Positions 20,801 through 29,495 of a stretch of DNA of 64,000 nt are shown here, piece by piece. Numbering within the stretch: the stretch's first letter is position 1; each line of letters starts with the position of its first letter. A model generated the notes under the pieces. It saw nothing but the letters and a program-made list of their open reading frames with translations, made no database searches and was not told where the DNA came from. The position numbers and the translations under genes were made by a program. Source of the stretch: Myxococcales bacterium. GTDB lineage: Bacteria > Myxococcota > Myxococcia > Myxococcales > Myxococcaceae. The stretch spans positions 1 through 64,000 of the forward strand of contig JADLDB010000101.1 in assembly GCA_020846875.1 (NCBI GenBank), written 5' to 3'.

Positions 20801-23800
20801 TCCCAGCAGATGGACAACGCGGAGATGGCCTTCGTGGCCGCCGCGCGGGCTCTGCGGGAGCTGCCCGACGAGGCGAAGAACCTCGAGCTGTCGCTGCTCT
20901 TCTACAAGCCGGCCGACGCCGAAGACGAGATGATCGCCCTGCTGACCGAGGTCGCGCCGCGCGCCTCCACCGACGCCGCCCGCGCGAACATCTACCGGAC
21001 GCTGGCGCGGCTCCAGGCCCAGGCGGACGAGGAGGAGGGTGCCGTCGAGGCGTGGAAGCGGGTGCTGGAGATCGCCCCCACCGACGGCGAGGCGATGCAG
21101 CAGATCGGCGCCCTTTTGGCCCGGCAGGGCCGCGTGCACGAGCTGCTCGACGTGCTCAAGCGCCAGCTCACCGTGGAGGAGGATCTGGAGCGCCGGGTGG
21201 CCCTGCTCTTCCAGGTGGGCGTGCTGCAGGAAGAGCAGCTCAAGGACGCCGCCAGCGCGATCGCCACCTTCCGCCGGCTGCTGGAGCTCAAGCCCGAGGA
21301 CGTGAACGGCCTGGCCCGCATGGAGAAGCTGTGCGAGGCGCAGAGCCGCTGGCCGGAGCTGGCCGACGTGCTGGCCCGGCGCCTCAAGCTGGTGGGCCCC
21401 GAGGAGTCGCCCGAGGTGGCCTTCCGCCTCGGGGTGGTGCGTGAGACGCGGCTGCTCGACAAGTCCGGCGCCATCGAGCTCTACGCCGAGCTGCTGGCGA
21501 AGAACCCCAACCACCCCGGCGCGCTGCAGCGCATGGACGGCATGGTCCAGCGCGAGCCGCAGAATCAGCACGCGGTGGAGGTGCTGGCCCAGGCCTACCG
21601 TGCCGGTGGCGATCCCGCCCGCCTGGCGCAGCTGATCGAGCTGCGCGTCGGCGTCTCGCCCGACGTGGTGGAGCGCAAGACGTTGCTCACCGAGCTGGCC
21701 CAGCTGCGCGACGCCCAGTCCGAGCCCGAGCTGGCCTACCTCGCCTGGTACCGCGCGTTCAAAGAGGATCCCAACGACCAGGCGCTGCGCCGCCAGCTGG
21801 TGCAGTCGGGCAGCGCGGCCGGCTCCTGGGACGAATTGGCTCACGCGCTGGAAGTCGAGCTGCCGCGCGTCGCCGAGGCCGCCGACATCGGCGAGGTGTG
21901 CCTCACCCTGGCGCAGGTGAACGACCAGCGCCTCGGTGAGAAGGAGGCCGCGGTCGTCTGGTACGAGAAGGCCCGCGCAGCGGATCCCACGCTGGCGCCC
22001 AGGTGCCTGCCCGCGCTCGATCGCCTCTATGGTGAGCTGGAGGAGCCGGCGAAGCAGGCCGAGGTGCTGGACGCGCTGGCCGAGGCCACCACCGAGCCCG
22101 CCGATCGGGTGGCGCTCTTCTTCCGCCTGGGCCAGCTGTCGATGGAGTCGCTGGACGCGCCCGATCGCGCCGCCGCCGCCTTCGAGCGGGTGCTGAAGAG
22201 CGATCCCAGGCACCTGCCGTCGCTGCGCTCGCTGGAGCTCCTCTACGAGCAGGCGAAGATGAACGAGAAGCTGTTCCACGCGCTCGAGTCGCAGCGGGAC
22301 CTCGTGACCGGCCCCGAGCGCGAGCGCGTGCTGGCCAAGATGGCCACCGTGTCCGGCGAGGGCCTGGGCAACCTCGACGACTCGATCAAGCTGTACCGCG
22401 AGCTGCTGGAGAAGAACCCGCGCAACGATCAGGCCTTCGAGAACCTCACCAACCTGCTCGATCGCGCCGGCCGAGCCGAGGAGCTCAAGGAGCTGCTCGC
22501 CTGGAAGCTGCAGTTCACCGTCGATCCCCGGGAGCTGGTGCGCCTCAACGAGCGGCTGGGCCGGGTCCTCTTCGAGCGGCTGCAGAAGCCCGACGACGCG
22601 GTGCCGTACTTCAAGGCCGCGCTGGAGCGCGACGCCCGCCACAAGGGCGCGATGGAGGCCCTGCGCGACATCTTCGACCAGACCGGGAAGAAGGACGATC
22701 TGGTGATCATCCTCCGGCGGCTGATCCCCCTGCAGGAGGACGCCAGCGGGGTGAAGCAGCTCCGCATCAAGCTGGCGGAGATCATCGCGCAGACGGCGCG
22801 GCGCGAGGAGGCGCTGGACGCGGCGCGGCGGGCGCTGGAGGTGGAGCCGCACTCCATTCCCGAGCTCGGTCGGCTGCAGGCCGTCTTCACGCACTTGAAG
22901 GCCTGGCCCGACGCGGTGCGCACGCTGGAAGCGAAGTGCCAGGTGGAGCTGAACCAGGAGGAGCGGGAGGCGGCGGTCCAGACGATGTTCCAGGTGGCCG
23001 ACGTGTGGCGAGGCCCGGCCAACAAGCTGGAGCAGGCAGGCGGGGCGCTGGAGAAGGTGCTGGAGATTCAGCCCAGCAACCGGCAGGCCTACGAGCAGGC
23101 CCTGGCGCTGTACTCCCAGCTTTCCGACTGGCGGGCCTACGCGCAGGTGATGGATCGCTACCTGCCGCACTTCGTCACCGACGACGAGAAGGTGCAGTCA
23201 CTGCGCGAGCTGGCGCGGGTGCAGGAGACGCGGCTGGGGGCCAAGCACGTGGCCTTCCTGCAGTACTGCCGCGCGATTCAGTTGGTGCCGCAGGACGACG
23301 CCACCCGCGAGCAGGTGGAGCGCCTGGCCGACGAGACGGGCAGCCACGAGGAGCTGGCGGCGGTGTACGAGGAGATCGCCGACGCCGTGCCGCGCGGGCC
23401 GCTGGCCGAGCGGCTCTACCTCACCCTGGCGCGGGTCCAGGACACCAAGCTGGACGACGCCAACGCGGCCGAAGCCAGCCTGCGGAAGATCCTCGAGTTC
23501 GATCCCACCAACGAGGCCACGCTGGAGCGGCTCGCCTCCATGTTCGCCCGCCGCGGGCAGAACAAGGAGTACATCGTCAGCCTGGAGCAGAAGCTGGAGG
23601 CGGCGGGCAGCCTGGAGAAGCGCAAGGAGATCCTGCGCGAGATCGCCCGCGTCTACGACGAGCAGCTGGCCAAGCCGGACGAGGCGGAGAACGCCCTGGT
23701 CCGCGCGCTGGAGCTCGATCCCGATCAGGAGACACTGGGCACCCTGGTGGCCCTGCAGCGCCGCCAGCAAAACCACGCGGCGGTGGCCTCCACGCTGATG

Positions 23801-26800
23801 CGGATGCGGGACATCGCGCCCACCCCTGAGGATCGCAGCCGCCTGCAGGTGGAGGTGGCGCAGGTCTACGAGCGCGATCTGACCGACGACGAGGCGGCGA
23901 TCGAGGGCTACCGCCAGGCGCTGGAGTTCGATCCCGCCAACACCACCGCGCTGGACTCACTGGAGCGGCTGTACACCAAGCTCGATCGCCCGGCGGAGCT
24001 GTTGTCCGTCTACGAGCGGCAGCTGGAGCTGACCACCGACTACCGGCACCGGGTGAAGATCCTCTTCGCCAGCGCGGCGATCTGGGAGGAGCGCTACCAG
24101 AACCTGGTCAACGCCGACGCGTGCATCGAGGCGGCGCTGCAGGTGGATCCGCAGAACATCCAGGCGATCAAGACGCTGGAGCGGCTGCGCAAGGCCCAGG
24201 GCCGCTGGGACGAGCTGATCGGCGTGGTGGATCGCCACATCCAGCTGCTCACCAGCCCCGAGGAGAAGGCCGAGCTGTGCGTGGAGATGGGCGACATCTT
24301 CCACCAGCAGCTCAAGGCCGTGGACCGCGCCGTCACCACCTACCACCAGGCGCTGGAGCTCGATCCGCGCTGTCGCTCCGCGATGCACGCGCTGGGCACG
24401 CTCTACGAGCGCAGCGGCAACTGGCCCTTCGCGCTGGAGATGTTGGAGAAGGAAGCGCAGGTGCTGGGCAGCACCGGTGAGGCGGTCGAGCTGTGGTACC
24501 GCATGGGGAAGATCAACGAAGACATGTTGATCGACGCCAGCAACGCCAAGCGCTGCTACCTCGAGGCCCTGCGCATCGACGCGGCGTACCTGCCGGCGAT
24601 CCGCAGCCTCAAGGGCATCTACGAGCTCGAGCGCGACTTCGAGAACTACGAGAAGGCGCTGGTCGAGGAGGCCCGGCAGACGGAGGATCCGCAGACTCGC
24701 GCCAAGGCCTTCGTGGAGGTCGGCCGCTACTACGAGAGCCAGGAGCGCCGCGAAGAAGCGGCCGTGCAGTTCGAGGAGGCGCTCAAGCTGGTGCCGGATC
24801 ACGCCGACGCGGCGCGCCCGCTGGCCGACATCTACCTCTCCACCGAGAACTGGCCCCGCTGCGAGCAGATGCTGGACATCGTCACCGGGAAGATGGCCCA
24901 GCAGTACGCCATGGCGCCGGACGACGCCGAGCTGGGGCGCGAGCTGTGCCGCCGCCTCTACCGGCTGGGCTACGTCTGCGAGAAGAACCAGAAGAAGGAC
25001 AAGGCCCTGGTGGCCTACGAGAAGGCCTACCAGCTCGACGCCACCTACCTGCCGGTGCTGGAGGGCTACGGGAACCTGCTGGTGCAGACCCGCCGCTTCG
25101 ACGAGGCGGCCAAGGTGTACCAGTCGATCCTCGTCCACCACCGCGGCGATCTCACCGATCTCGAGGTGGCGGAGATCTACTGGACGCTGGGCGACATTCA
25201 CCTGCAGAACAAGCAGCTCGACCGCGCGGAGAACCACTTCGAGAAGGCGCTGGCGATCGACGCGGGCCACGAGCCGTCCCTGCGCTCGATGGTGGCGCTG
25301 GTGGAAGGGCAGGGGAAGTGGGAGCGCGCCAGCGAGCTGCGCCAGAAGCTGGTGCAGGTGCTGGACGGCGACCCGAAGTACGAGGCGGGCGTGGCGCTGG
25401 GGCAGTTGGCCCGGGAGAAGCTCAGCGATCCCTACGTGGCCATCGACGCCTACCTGGCCGCGCACCGGATCCGCCCCGACGCGCTCGACGTGCTCGACGC
25501 GCTGTACGTGCTGTACCGCGAGACGCGGCAGGGCGCGAAGGCCGCCGAGATGCTGGAGAAGATGCTGCAGGTGCCGGCCTTGCAGCAGGACGCGCAGCGC
25601 GCCAAGCGGGTGTGGTTCGCCCTGGGTGAGATCGCCCGCGACGAACTGCAGGACGTGGAGAAGGCGGCGGACTGCTTCAACGCCGCGCTCGATCTCGACT
25701 GGCACTTCATCGAGGCCTTCAGCTCGCTGGAGGCGATGCTGGGCAGGAACAAGAAGTGGAAGACGCTCGACGACAACTACAAGCGCATGCTGGCGCGCTT
25801 CCCCAAGACAGACGACACCCACGTCGCGCGCATGACGATCTGGAAGGCGCTGGGCGATCTGTACCTCAACGTGATGAAGGCGCCCGACGCCGCGGTGGAG
25901 GTCTACAAGGTGGTGGCCACCGGCCTGCCCGAGAACGTCGAGCTGCAGGAGTTGTACGCCGGCCTCGCGCAGGCCCAGCCGGGCAAGGAGCAGGAGGCGG
26001 TCGACGCGTGGCGCCGCGCGCTGCCGGCCACCACCAACCCGGGCCGGGCCGCGAGCGCGCTGGCGGAGCTGGCGGCGCGCCGCAAGGACTATGACTCGGC
26101 GTGGATCGCCGCGCAGGTGGTTTCCGGCCTCATCGGCGAGGGCGGAGCGGGGGAGAAGGAGATCCTCGCCAAGCTGACGCCCTACGCGAAGAAGCGCGAG
26201 GTGGCCCAGCGGCACCTCACCGATCGGCTCTGGACCGAGCACGTCTTCCACCCCAAGGTGCGCGGGCCGCTGTCGGAGCTGATGGCGATCCTCTTCGAGC
26301 AGGCGGGCGCGCTCTACAAGGAGGAGTTCACCCGCTACGGGATCAACCCGCGCCGGCACCTGATCGACGTGGGGAACGCGCCCGAGTACCAGATCCATCA
26401 CTACCGCTATGTCTCGCGGCTGTTCGGCATGGACCAGGTGGCGCTCTTCAGCCCCTTCCTCGTCGCCACCCGCGACCGCATGGCGAAGAAGAGCACCGAG
26501 GTGGCGCCGGATCCGATGGTGCAGGTCGAGATCTGCCACACCGAGCCGGTCAGCCTCAAAGTGGGCGGTAAGTTCTTCAGCGAGACCGGCCAGAAGGAAG
26601 TCTATTACCTGCTCGGCCGCACCATGGCGCTGCTCCGCCCCGAGCTCGCGCTGACGCAGCGCCTGTCCGCCGAGCGCCTCGAGGCCGTGCTGCAGGCGGC
26701 GATCAGCCTGTCCGTCGATCGCTTCCGCTTCACCGCCGATCTCCGCGCCATCGACAACGAGCGCAAGCTGCTCGAGAAGCACCTGACCCAGCAGGCGCGC

Positions 26801-27082
26801 GACGCGCTCGCCCGGGTGACGCGCAGCTACGTGAAGGTGGCCACGCCCAACGACTTGAGGAACTACCTCGAGGGCGCCGAGCTGTCGGCCACGCGCGCCG
26901 GGGCCTTCGTTGCCGGCGACATCGAGCCGGTGAAGAAGATGGTGATGGCCGAGTCCGGCGGCGCCTTCCGCGTCCAGCCGCGCTCGAAGATCCGCGACCT
27001 GCTCGTCTTCGCCCTCGGGGAGGACCTGCATGCGCTGCGTGTAGCCGTAGGTACGAGCGTCGAGGTGCAGGTCCGCAAGTAG
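14834..27082 (+). CDS. gltI: Giant TPR scaffold protein GltI
   Basis: The 4082-residue protein is one uninterrupted frame. From about residue 20 to 3780 it consists of tandem TPR-like helical hairpins, with signatures such as A...YE..L...P and LRRLLELKPEDV recurring about every 34-38 residues. There is no signal peptide or membrane span, so it is cytoplasmic. The last 280 residues or so (from LWTEHVFHPKVRGP near 3797) form a distinct non-repeat domain. Size, repeats and place just before gltJ match GltI of Myxococcus, a very large TPR protein of the gliding complex thought to bridge cytoplasmic regulators and membrane parts. The chosen start is the ATG at 14834 (MGNPAEKPF). The gap before it is AT-richer but shows no well-spaced promoter. 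Confidence 0.88.
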   Translation: MGNPAEKPFGEVEASLEKTGRVDELIRLYESRSREVPKPEEAAHLLCRAADLARERLRNPVRAEELLRRALVYSPNAREALDGLKAIAEGRNDSAMLVEVLEKLALTAHGTDAAALYLRAAELAETKLSRRDRAVVNYQLASRAAPQERQAYQKARRLLLLDGRYAAAFDSLERERTALGDRELLEDYVSFAESLVLVPQEHALATKSLVRALAIDGKNARAQAAQKELSKLEYTWRDRIKQLKAQSLEERDRRTAARMSLQVARLYAFYEPAAVDKVKEAIDRCFALWPAMPDALELLEHTAAKAGDVRVALTVFSKLAGDTRDKQAKCDLYLRIGQVLLGKLNDRAEASVAFENASKADPSRPDAAELASECLIELGKKEEGVGVLERHLAALKDRHAQVTLRLTLSELCQKLLKDAAGARGHAEEAFKLDPNNAQVAWRLASLYADEGMLDGLWPVLDLAVSAPRLIADRVGLCELAAMLCEDAKDPKRAFRALSLALPLDPARASLLTSLKAAAEKAGEESELALSLRRAAQVAPPEAQEGLWRALGQLLQKLGRPAEAQEAWLEVQKRHGDDAEAAATLAALRKALTEEPQDPRSKLEAEARRLEASAADPAASAAVYRKILELDPDSVATLKKLGAAAASLAQWEEVATVAERLMALADSPAERQEWRARLAQLYAERLGRKDESARIYLNLLTEGNESASVVGGLERLASQGVRQADISRALAPLYARAGDYQRQVASLLVQLASVQEKDEQKSLLTLLADTTEKHLADVRGALDLRLRGLKLDPADSTFRAESVRLSRALKAQQEVARAFTELVAKVEDVALAVSLAQEAGELAEETGAIDDAAAALKAGLARSADHAALLERLTATYSRAHRWADCDQVLRQRVALAQGEDKVALCLQLAEVSSELSRPREAAAALQEAIKAGAKELEHLPRLVQLLEAGGQLKELTEAQARLIALYEQSGDKERASALGLARARILETALGDKAEAIRRYAEVLAKKATDPDAIAALENLLNEPKHREAAARALLPAYEASTDHRKQVSALAVLADAAKDSLERITCLKRAAELHTLHLRQPEQAFASLAQAMRIAPDDVAIREGARAAAEDADALDSYAEVLEEVVEAGAGPTALALHRELADVYEKKLAQQDPAVKHLHAVLQLDAKHADALRALQRLHRAREEWHELVPIIELLATLEADPGARSELDREAAQLSEQRLQDLERAAVNWRQIAARDVLHREAAGALDRLYGELDRPQELAFALELRRNQEGQSPQGRELAFRLAALRQNRLNDARGALEVYRQILAEDPEHAGAREAMEGWARSAGPESAAAAEMLDPVLSLTGDHQKRIAIREARQAHATTVTERARLAHEIRAILERDLGQPEAAFMNALKAFTDGLDREEIQPELERLARETGSFDALAEIYETTAEELSPEDEHGLPLLRRAAELREQLGETEDATRVWKLLLERSPKDRQALDSLSRLYEKSQNAKSLSDVYARQAQLSQDPSQRFELLLKSAEAYESAGEDEKAIEALKLALAIKKAPQVLLSLDRLYGRTRRPAEQADVLDQLAAAAAEPQDKLAFTVKRAQLVEKEEQLVEAIRAWGAVLTLARNDPQAVAGLERLLAQETVRVEAARLLEPAYRELSDLKKLVEVLDIKLGAVDAARRVPLLLEIATLREAVGQKKLALTARIRAFTEAPDDAEVREELERLCADLGAFEELAAAYEDALERGLEEPLAGELWRRLAGIYGDRLQRLDLAARAWNEVLARAPKDMFVLDALGRIYRRTSQFKELAIVMRRQLALETNPTVQVNLLFELANLAEETLSDKGMAAQCYQAILEKKPEDPNAIKFLARILAETERWPELATLLGREVQLAEGRGREEEALELMVRLGRLKLTRLGDPKGALTTFQEVLRRKAAHAGAVGALEEMARSENPLKGEAATTLEPVFAKEGEHLKLVQMLEARVAAEPQATERAALLRKMAEVYSQQMDNAEMAFVAAARALRELPDEAKNLELSLLFYKPADAEDEMIALLTEVAPRASTDAARANIYRTLARLQAQADEEEGAVEAWKRVLEIAPTDGEAMQQIGALLARQGRVHELLDVLKRQLTVEEDLERRVALLFQVGVLQEEQLKDAASAIATFRRLLELKPEDVNGLARMEKLCEAQSRWPELADVLARRLKLVGPEESPEVAFRLGVVRETRLLDKSGAIELYAELLAKNPNHPGALQRMDGMVQREPQNQHAVEVLAQAYRAGGDPARLAQLIELRVGVSPDVVERKTLLTELAQLRDAQSEPELAYLAWYRAFKEDPNDQALRRQLVQSGSAAGSWDELAHALEVELPRVAEAADIGEVCLTLAQVNDQRLGEKEAAVVWYEKARAADPTLAPRCLPALDRLYGELEEPAKQAEVLDALAEATTEPADRVALFFRLGQLSMESLDAPDRAAAAFERVLKSDPRHLPSLRSLELLYEQAKMNEKLFHALESQRDLVTGPERERVLAKMATVSGEGLGNLDDSIKLYRELLEKNPRNDQAFENLTNLLDRAGRAEELKELLAWKLQFTVDPRELVRLNERLGRVLFERLQKPDDAVPYFKAALERDARHKGAMEALRDIFDQTGKKDDLVIILRRLIPLQEDASGVKQLRIKLAEIIAQTARREEALDAARRALEVEPHSIPELGRLQAVFTHLKAWPDAVRTLEAKCQVELNQEEREAAVQTMFQVADVWRGPANKLEQAGGALEKVLEIQPSNRQAYEQALALYSQLSDWRAYAQVMDRYLPHFVTDDEKVQSLRELARVQETRLGAKHVAFLQYCRAIQLVPQDDATREQVERLADETGSHEELAAVYEEIADAVPRGPLAERLYLTLARVQDTKLDDANAAEASLRKILEFDPTNEATLERLASMFARRGQNKEYIVSLEQKLEAAGSLEKRKEILREIARVYDEQLAKPDEAENALVRALELDPDQETLGTLVALQRRQQNHAAVASTLMRMRDIAPTPEDRSRLQVEVAQVYERDLTDDEAAIEGYRQALEFDPANTTALDSLERLYTKLDRPAELLSVYERQLELTTDYRHRVKILFASAAIWEERYQNLVNADACIEAALQVDPQNIQAIKTLERLRKAQGRWDELIGVVDRHIQLLTSPEEKAELCVEMGDIFHQQLKAVDRAVTTYHQALELDPRCRSAMHALGTLYERSGNWPFALEMLEKEAQVLGSTGEAVELWYRMGKINEDMLIDASNAKRCYLEALRIDAAYLPAIRSLKGIYELERDFENYEKALVEEARQTEDPQTRAKAFVEVGRYYESQERREEAAVQFEEALKLVPDHADAARPLADIYLSTENWPRCEQMLDIVTGKMAQQYAMAPDDAELGRELCRRLYRLGYVCEKNQKKDKALVAYEKAYQLDATYLPVLEGYGNLLVQTRRFDEAAKVYQSILVHHRGDLTDLEVAEIYWTLGDIHLQNKQLDRAENHFEKALAIDAGHEPSLRSMVALVEGQGKWERASELRQKLVQVLDGDPKYEAGVALGQLAREKLSDPYVAIDAYLAAHRIRPDALDVLDALYVLYRETRQGAKAAEMLEKMLQVPALQQDAQRAKRVWFALGEIARDELQDVEKAADCFNAALDLDWHFIEAFSSLEAMLGRNKKWKTLDDNYKRMLARFPKTDDTHVARMTIWKALGDLYLNVMKAPDAAVEVYKVVATGLPENVELQELYAGLAQAQPGKEQEAVDAWRRALPATTNPGRAASALAELAARRKDYDSAWIAAQVVSGLIGEGGAGEKEILAKLTPYAKKREVAQRHLTDRLWTEHVFHPKVRGPLSELMAILFEQAGALYKEEFTRYGINPRRHLIDVGNAPEYQIHHYRYVSRLFGMDQVALFSPFLVATRDRMAKKSTEVAPDPMVQVEICHTEPVSLKVGGKFFSETGQKEVYYLLGRTMALLRPELALTQRLSAERLEAVLQAAISLSVDRFRFTADLRAIDNERKLLEKHLTQQARDALARVTRSYVKVATPNDLRNYLEGAELSATRAGAFVAGDIEPVKKMVMAESGGAFRVQPRSKIRDLLVFALGEDLHALRVAVGTSVEVQVRK

Positions 27083-27154
27083 AGAGGATCATTGGCCGAT
27101 GCGACGACCCTGTCCGAACGGGGAACCCACGCGAGGCAAAGGGCGTCCGTTCTC

Positions 27155-27183
27155 TTGCTCCAGAGGCCGGGTAAACCTAATCT
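27155..27183 (+). promoter_or_regulatory. Possible promoter of gltJ
   Basis: TTGCTC (27155-27160), 17 bases, then TAATCT (27178-27183). Each hexamer matches consensus at 3 of 6 positions, but the spacing is ideal and it lies in the 137-base gltI-gltJ gap. Confidence 0.35.
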
Positions 27184-27219
27184 CATCCACTACTTAGACC
27201 GACAGGGTTCGAGCCGAGC

Positions 27220-29271
27220 ATGCGCTTTGTCTGTGAGAGTTGTCGCGCGCAGTACATGATCAATGACGAGAAGGTCGGGCCCAAGGGGGTCAAGGTCCGA
27301 TGCCGCAAGTGCGGCTACGTCATTCTGGTCAAGCGTACGGACGCGGCGAAGGGTGGCAATGGCCCGGCGGCCATGTCCACTGATCCGGACGACGCCATGG
27401 CCACGCAGGTGATGCAGACGCCGCTGGGCGGCCCGGAGGCGACGCTCGGCTCCGACAACACCAACCCCGGGGAGGCGCTGGCGCCGGAGGAGCGCACCCA
27501 GACCTCGGGGCCGGATCTCAAGTCCGTCGAGGACAAGGGCGCGCGGGGCGCGGTGAAGGACAGCTTTCTGGGCGCGGACGACGACGAGATCGGCGCGGTC
27601 TTCGATCAGGTGCTGAAGACCGGCCCCACGGCGATCCCGAAGGAAGGGCTGGGCGAGAAGAGCGAAGAGGATCGACAGTCGACGCGCGTCATCGACGCCG
27701 ACATGGTCCGCAAGCTGGCCGAGGAGTCGACCGGCAAGTCCGACGAGGTGGCCACCATCGAGAAGAAGATCGACGTGGTGCCGGAGACGGACTGGTACGT
27801 GGCGATCGACGAGAAGCAGACCGGCCCGCTCACGCTGGAGAAGATCAAGGAGCACTGGGACAAGGGTGAGATCGGCCCCGACTCGCTGTGCTGGCGCGCG
27901 GGCTTCGACGACTGGATCCCCGTGTCCGAGGCGAAGATGCTCGCGTCGGTGCTGGCGCCGCAGCCGCCCAAGCCGATCGTGGTGGCGCCGTCGCCGGTGG
28001 CCGCTGCGGCGATCGTCAGCGTGCCGGTGCAGTCGGCCTTCTCTGCCGGCGGCATGATGCAGACGGTGCAGTCGCAGGTGCAGGTGCCGCTGGGCCTCTC
28101 AGCGTCCACCGCGGATCGCGAGGACACCGGCACCTGGAAGCCCACGGCCGCCTCCGCGCTCGCCTCGCTGGTGAAGGACGAGATGGACGCGCTGGCCAAG
28201 CCGCCGCCCAAGGCGCCCCCGCCGCCCGCTGCCGACGACGTGCCGATGACGCGCGGGCTGCTCGACTTGCCTTCCGCCGACGAGAAGCCGGCGAACGGGG
28301 CGAGCCATGGCCACGCCTACGCCGAGCCGGAGCGGGTAGAGCGGCCCCGCCCGCCGATGCAGTCGTCGCACTCGCCCGCGCCGGTGAACCCGTACCTCGC
28401 CAACCCGGGGGCGACCTTCAGCGCGCCGGCGATGACGCAGTACCGGCCGCCGTCCAACCGGAACCTGATCATCGCCATCGCCGCGGGCGGTGGGCTGATC
28501 CTCATCATCCTCATCTTCATGGTGGTGTGGCTGGCGACCCGCGATCCGCAGGTGGTGGTGGCGCCGCCGCCTGTGGCCGTCGCGCAGCCGCCGGTGGCCC
28601 AGCCGCCTGTGGCTCAACCCCCGGTGGCCCAGCCGCCACCCGCGCAGCCGCCTACCCAGCCCGTCGCGCAGCCGTCGGCGCAGCCCGCAGCCCAGCCTCC
28701 GCCGACGCAGCCCGCCGTACAGCCCGAGACGAAGAAGGAGCCTGTGGGGAGGAAGGAGCCGCGGGTCGCCTCGGCCAGGTCGACGAAGAGCGAGCCGCCC
28801 GAGCCGAAGCAGCCCAGGGAGAGCCCGAAGGAGTCACCGAAGTCGGGCAGCGGTGAGGAAGACGCCTTCGCCGAGGCGTTTGGCCCCGCCCCCAAGGAGC
28901 CGGCGGCGAAGAAGGAGACGAAGTCCGAGTCCTCCGGCGGCAAGAAGGACGTCTACATTCCTCCCGCACCGGGCGGCACCAGCGTGAAGGACTCGCTGGG
29001 CCAGTCGGACATCATGGAGGTCGTGCTGGCCAGCAAGTCGGCTCTGGCAAAATGCGCCGAGCAGCAGCGGGCGAAGGATCCCGGCACCTCCGGCAAGCTG
29101 GTGATGCGCTGGACGATCCAGCCTTCCGGCAAGACGTCCAACGTCGGCGTGGTGTCCGAGGAGTTCAAGGGCACGCACATGGCCACCTGCGTGGGCGGCA
29201 TCATCAAGGGCTGGCAGTTCCCCAGGCACAAGCAGCAGGGCGAGCCGGTCACCTTCCCGTTCAAGTTCTGA
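27220..29271 (+). CDS. gltJ: Gliding motility protein GltJ/AgmX (zinc ribbon, GYF, TM, TonB-like)
   Basis: The protein has 683 residues. An N-terminal zinc ribbon carries C5, C8, C28 and C31. A linker leads to a GYF-type domain near 190-240 (DWYVAIDEKQTGPL, then WRAGFDDWIPV). A second linker precedes one transmembrane helix near 415-440 (ILIILIFMVVWLA). The periplasmic part starts with a Pro-rich repeat of VAQPP units (about 450-505) and ends in an AgmX/PglI TonB-like domain (about 590-683). This order is that of GltJ (AgmX) of Myxococcus, whose cytoplasmic zinc ribbon and GYF modules recruit regulators such as MglA and which spans the inner membrane in the gliding complex. The start is the ATG at 27220. 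Confidence 0.92.
   Translation: MRFVCESCRAQYMINDEKVGPKGVKVRCRKCGYVILVKRTDAAKGGNGPAAMSTDPDDAMATQVMQTPLGGPEATLGSDNTNPGEALAPEERTQTSGPDLKSVEDKGARGAVKDSFLGADDDEIGAVFDQVLKTGPTAIPKEGLGEKSEEDRQSTRVIDADMVRKLAEESTGKSDEVATIEKKIDVVPETDWYVAIDEKQTGPLTLEKIKEHWDKGEIGPDSLCWRAGFDDWIPVSEAKMLASVLAPQPPKPIVVAPSPVAAAAIVSVPVQSAFSAGGMMQTVQSQVQVPLGLSASTADREDTGTWKPTAASALASLVKDEMDALAKPPPKAPPPPAADDVPMTRGLLDLPSADEKPANGASHGHAYAEPERVERPRPPMQSSHSPAPVNPYLANPGATFSAPAMTQYRPPSNRNLIIAIAAGGGLILIILIFMVVWLATRDPQVVVAPPPVAVAQPPVAQPPVAQPPVAQPPPAQPPTQPVAQPSAQPAAQPPPTQPAVQPETKKEPVGRKEPRVASARSTKSEPPEPKQPRESPKESPKSGSGEEDAFAEAFGPAPKEPAAKKETKSESSGGKKDVYIPPAPGGTSVKDSLGQSDIMEVVLASKSALAKCAEQQRAKDPGTSGKLVMRWTIQPSGKTSNVGVVSEEFKGTHMATCVGGIIKGWQFPRHKQQGEPVTFPFKF
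28577..28695 (+). repeat. Short tandem Pro-rich coding repeat in gltJ
   Basis: Successive near-identical 12-15 base units encode VAQPP repeats and then degenerate AQP(P/S) units. Such a tract could expand or contract by slippage and would set the reach of the periplasmic TonB-like domain. Confidence 0.55.
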
Positions 29272-29292
29272 CGAGCTGCGCCGTCGCTCCCA

Positions 29293-29310
29293 CCTGACGT
29301 GCGCGTCAGG
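29293..29310 (+). terminator. Stem-loop after gltJ
   Basis: CCTGACG, loop TGCG, CGTCAGG forms a perfect 7-bp stem 21 bases after the gltJ stop. No T-run follows, so it may be a transcript-end stabiliser rather than a classic terminator. Confidence 0.4.
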
Positions 29311-29401
29311 GGTGCGCCTGGGATGTGCGCACTTCCACCCTCCACAACCTGCCGAGATGGAAGCGTGAAGCAAAGGCGCGCGCCTTGCGTCTGCCGGCGC
29401 G

Positions 29402-29441
29402 GTCAACCTTCCGTTGACTTGAGGGGGTCCGCCGTTATCGT
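29402..29441 (+). promoter_or_regulatory. Promoter with overlapping dyad before the Cys-rich lipoprotein gene
   Basis: A -35 TTGACT (29414-29419) and a -10 TATCGT (29436-29441) are separated by 16 bases. A perfect inverted repeat GTCAAC-N5-GTTGAC (29402-29418) covers the -35, in the position of a repressor operator. The regulator is unknown. Confidence 0.45.
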
Positions 29442-29495
29442 CGGCGCCCGACAGCAGGGCAGGCAATTTCACCCGCAGCACAGGGAGCAACCAGC

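Noticed and set aside
27106-27206. ACCCTGTC/GACAGGGT inverted repeat across the gltI-gltJ gap
   Set aside because: The arms are 8 bp and 85 bases apart; chance is likely in DNA of this composition.
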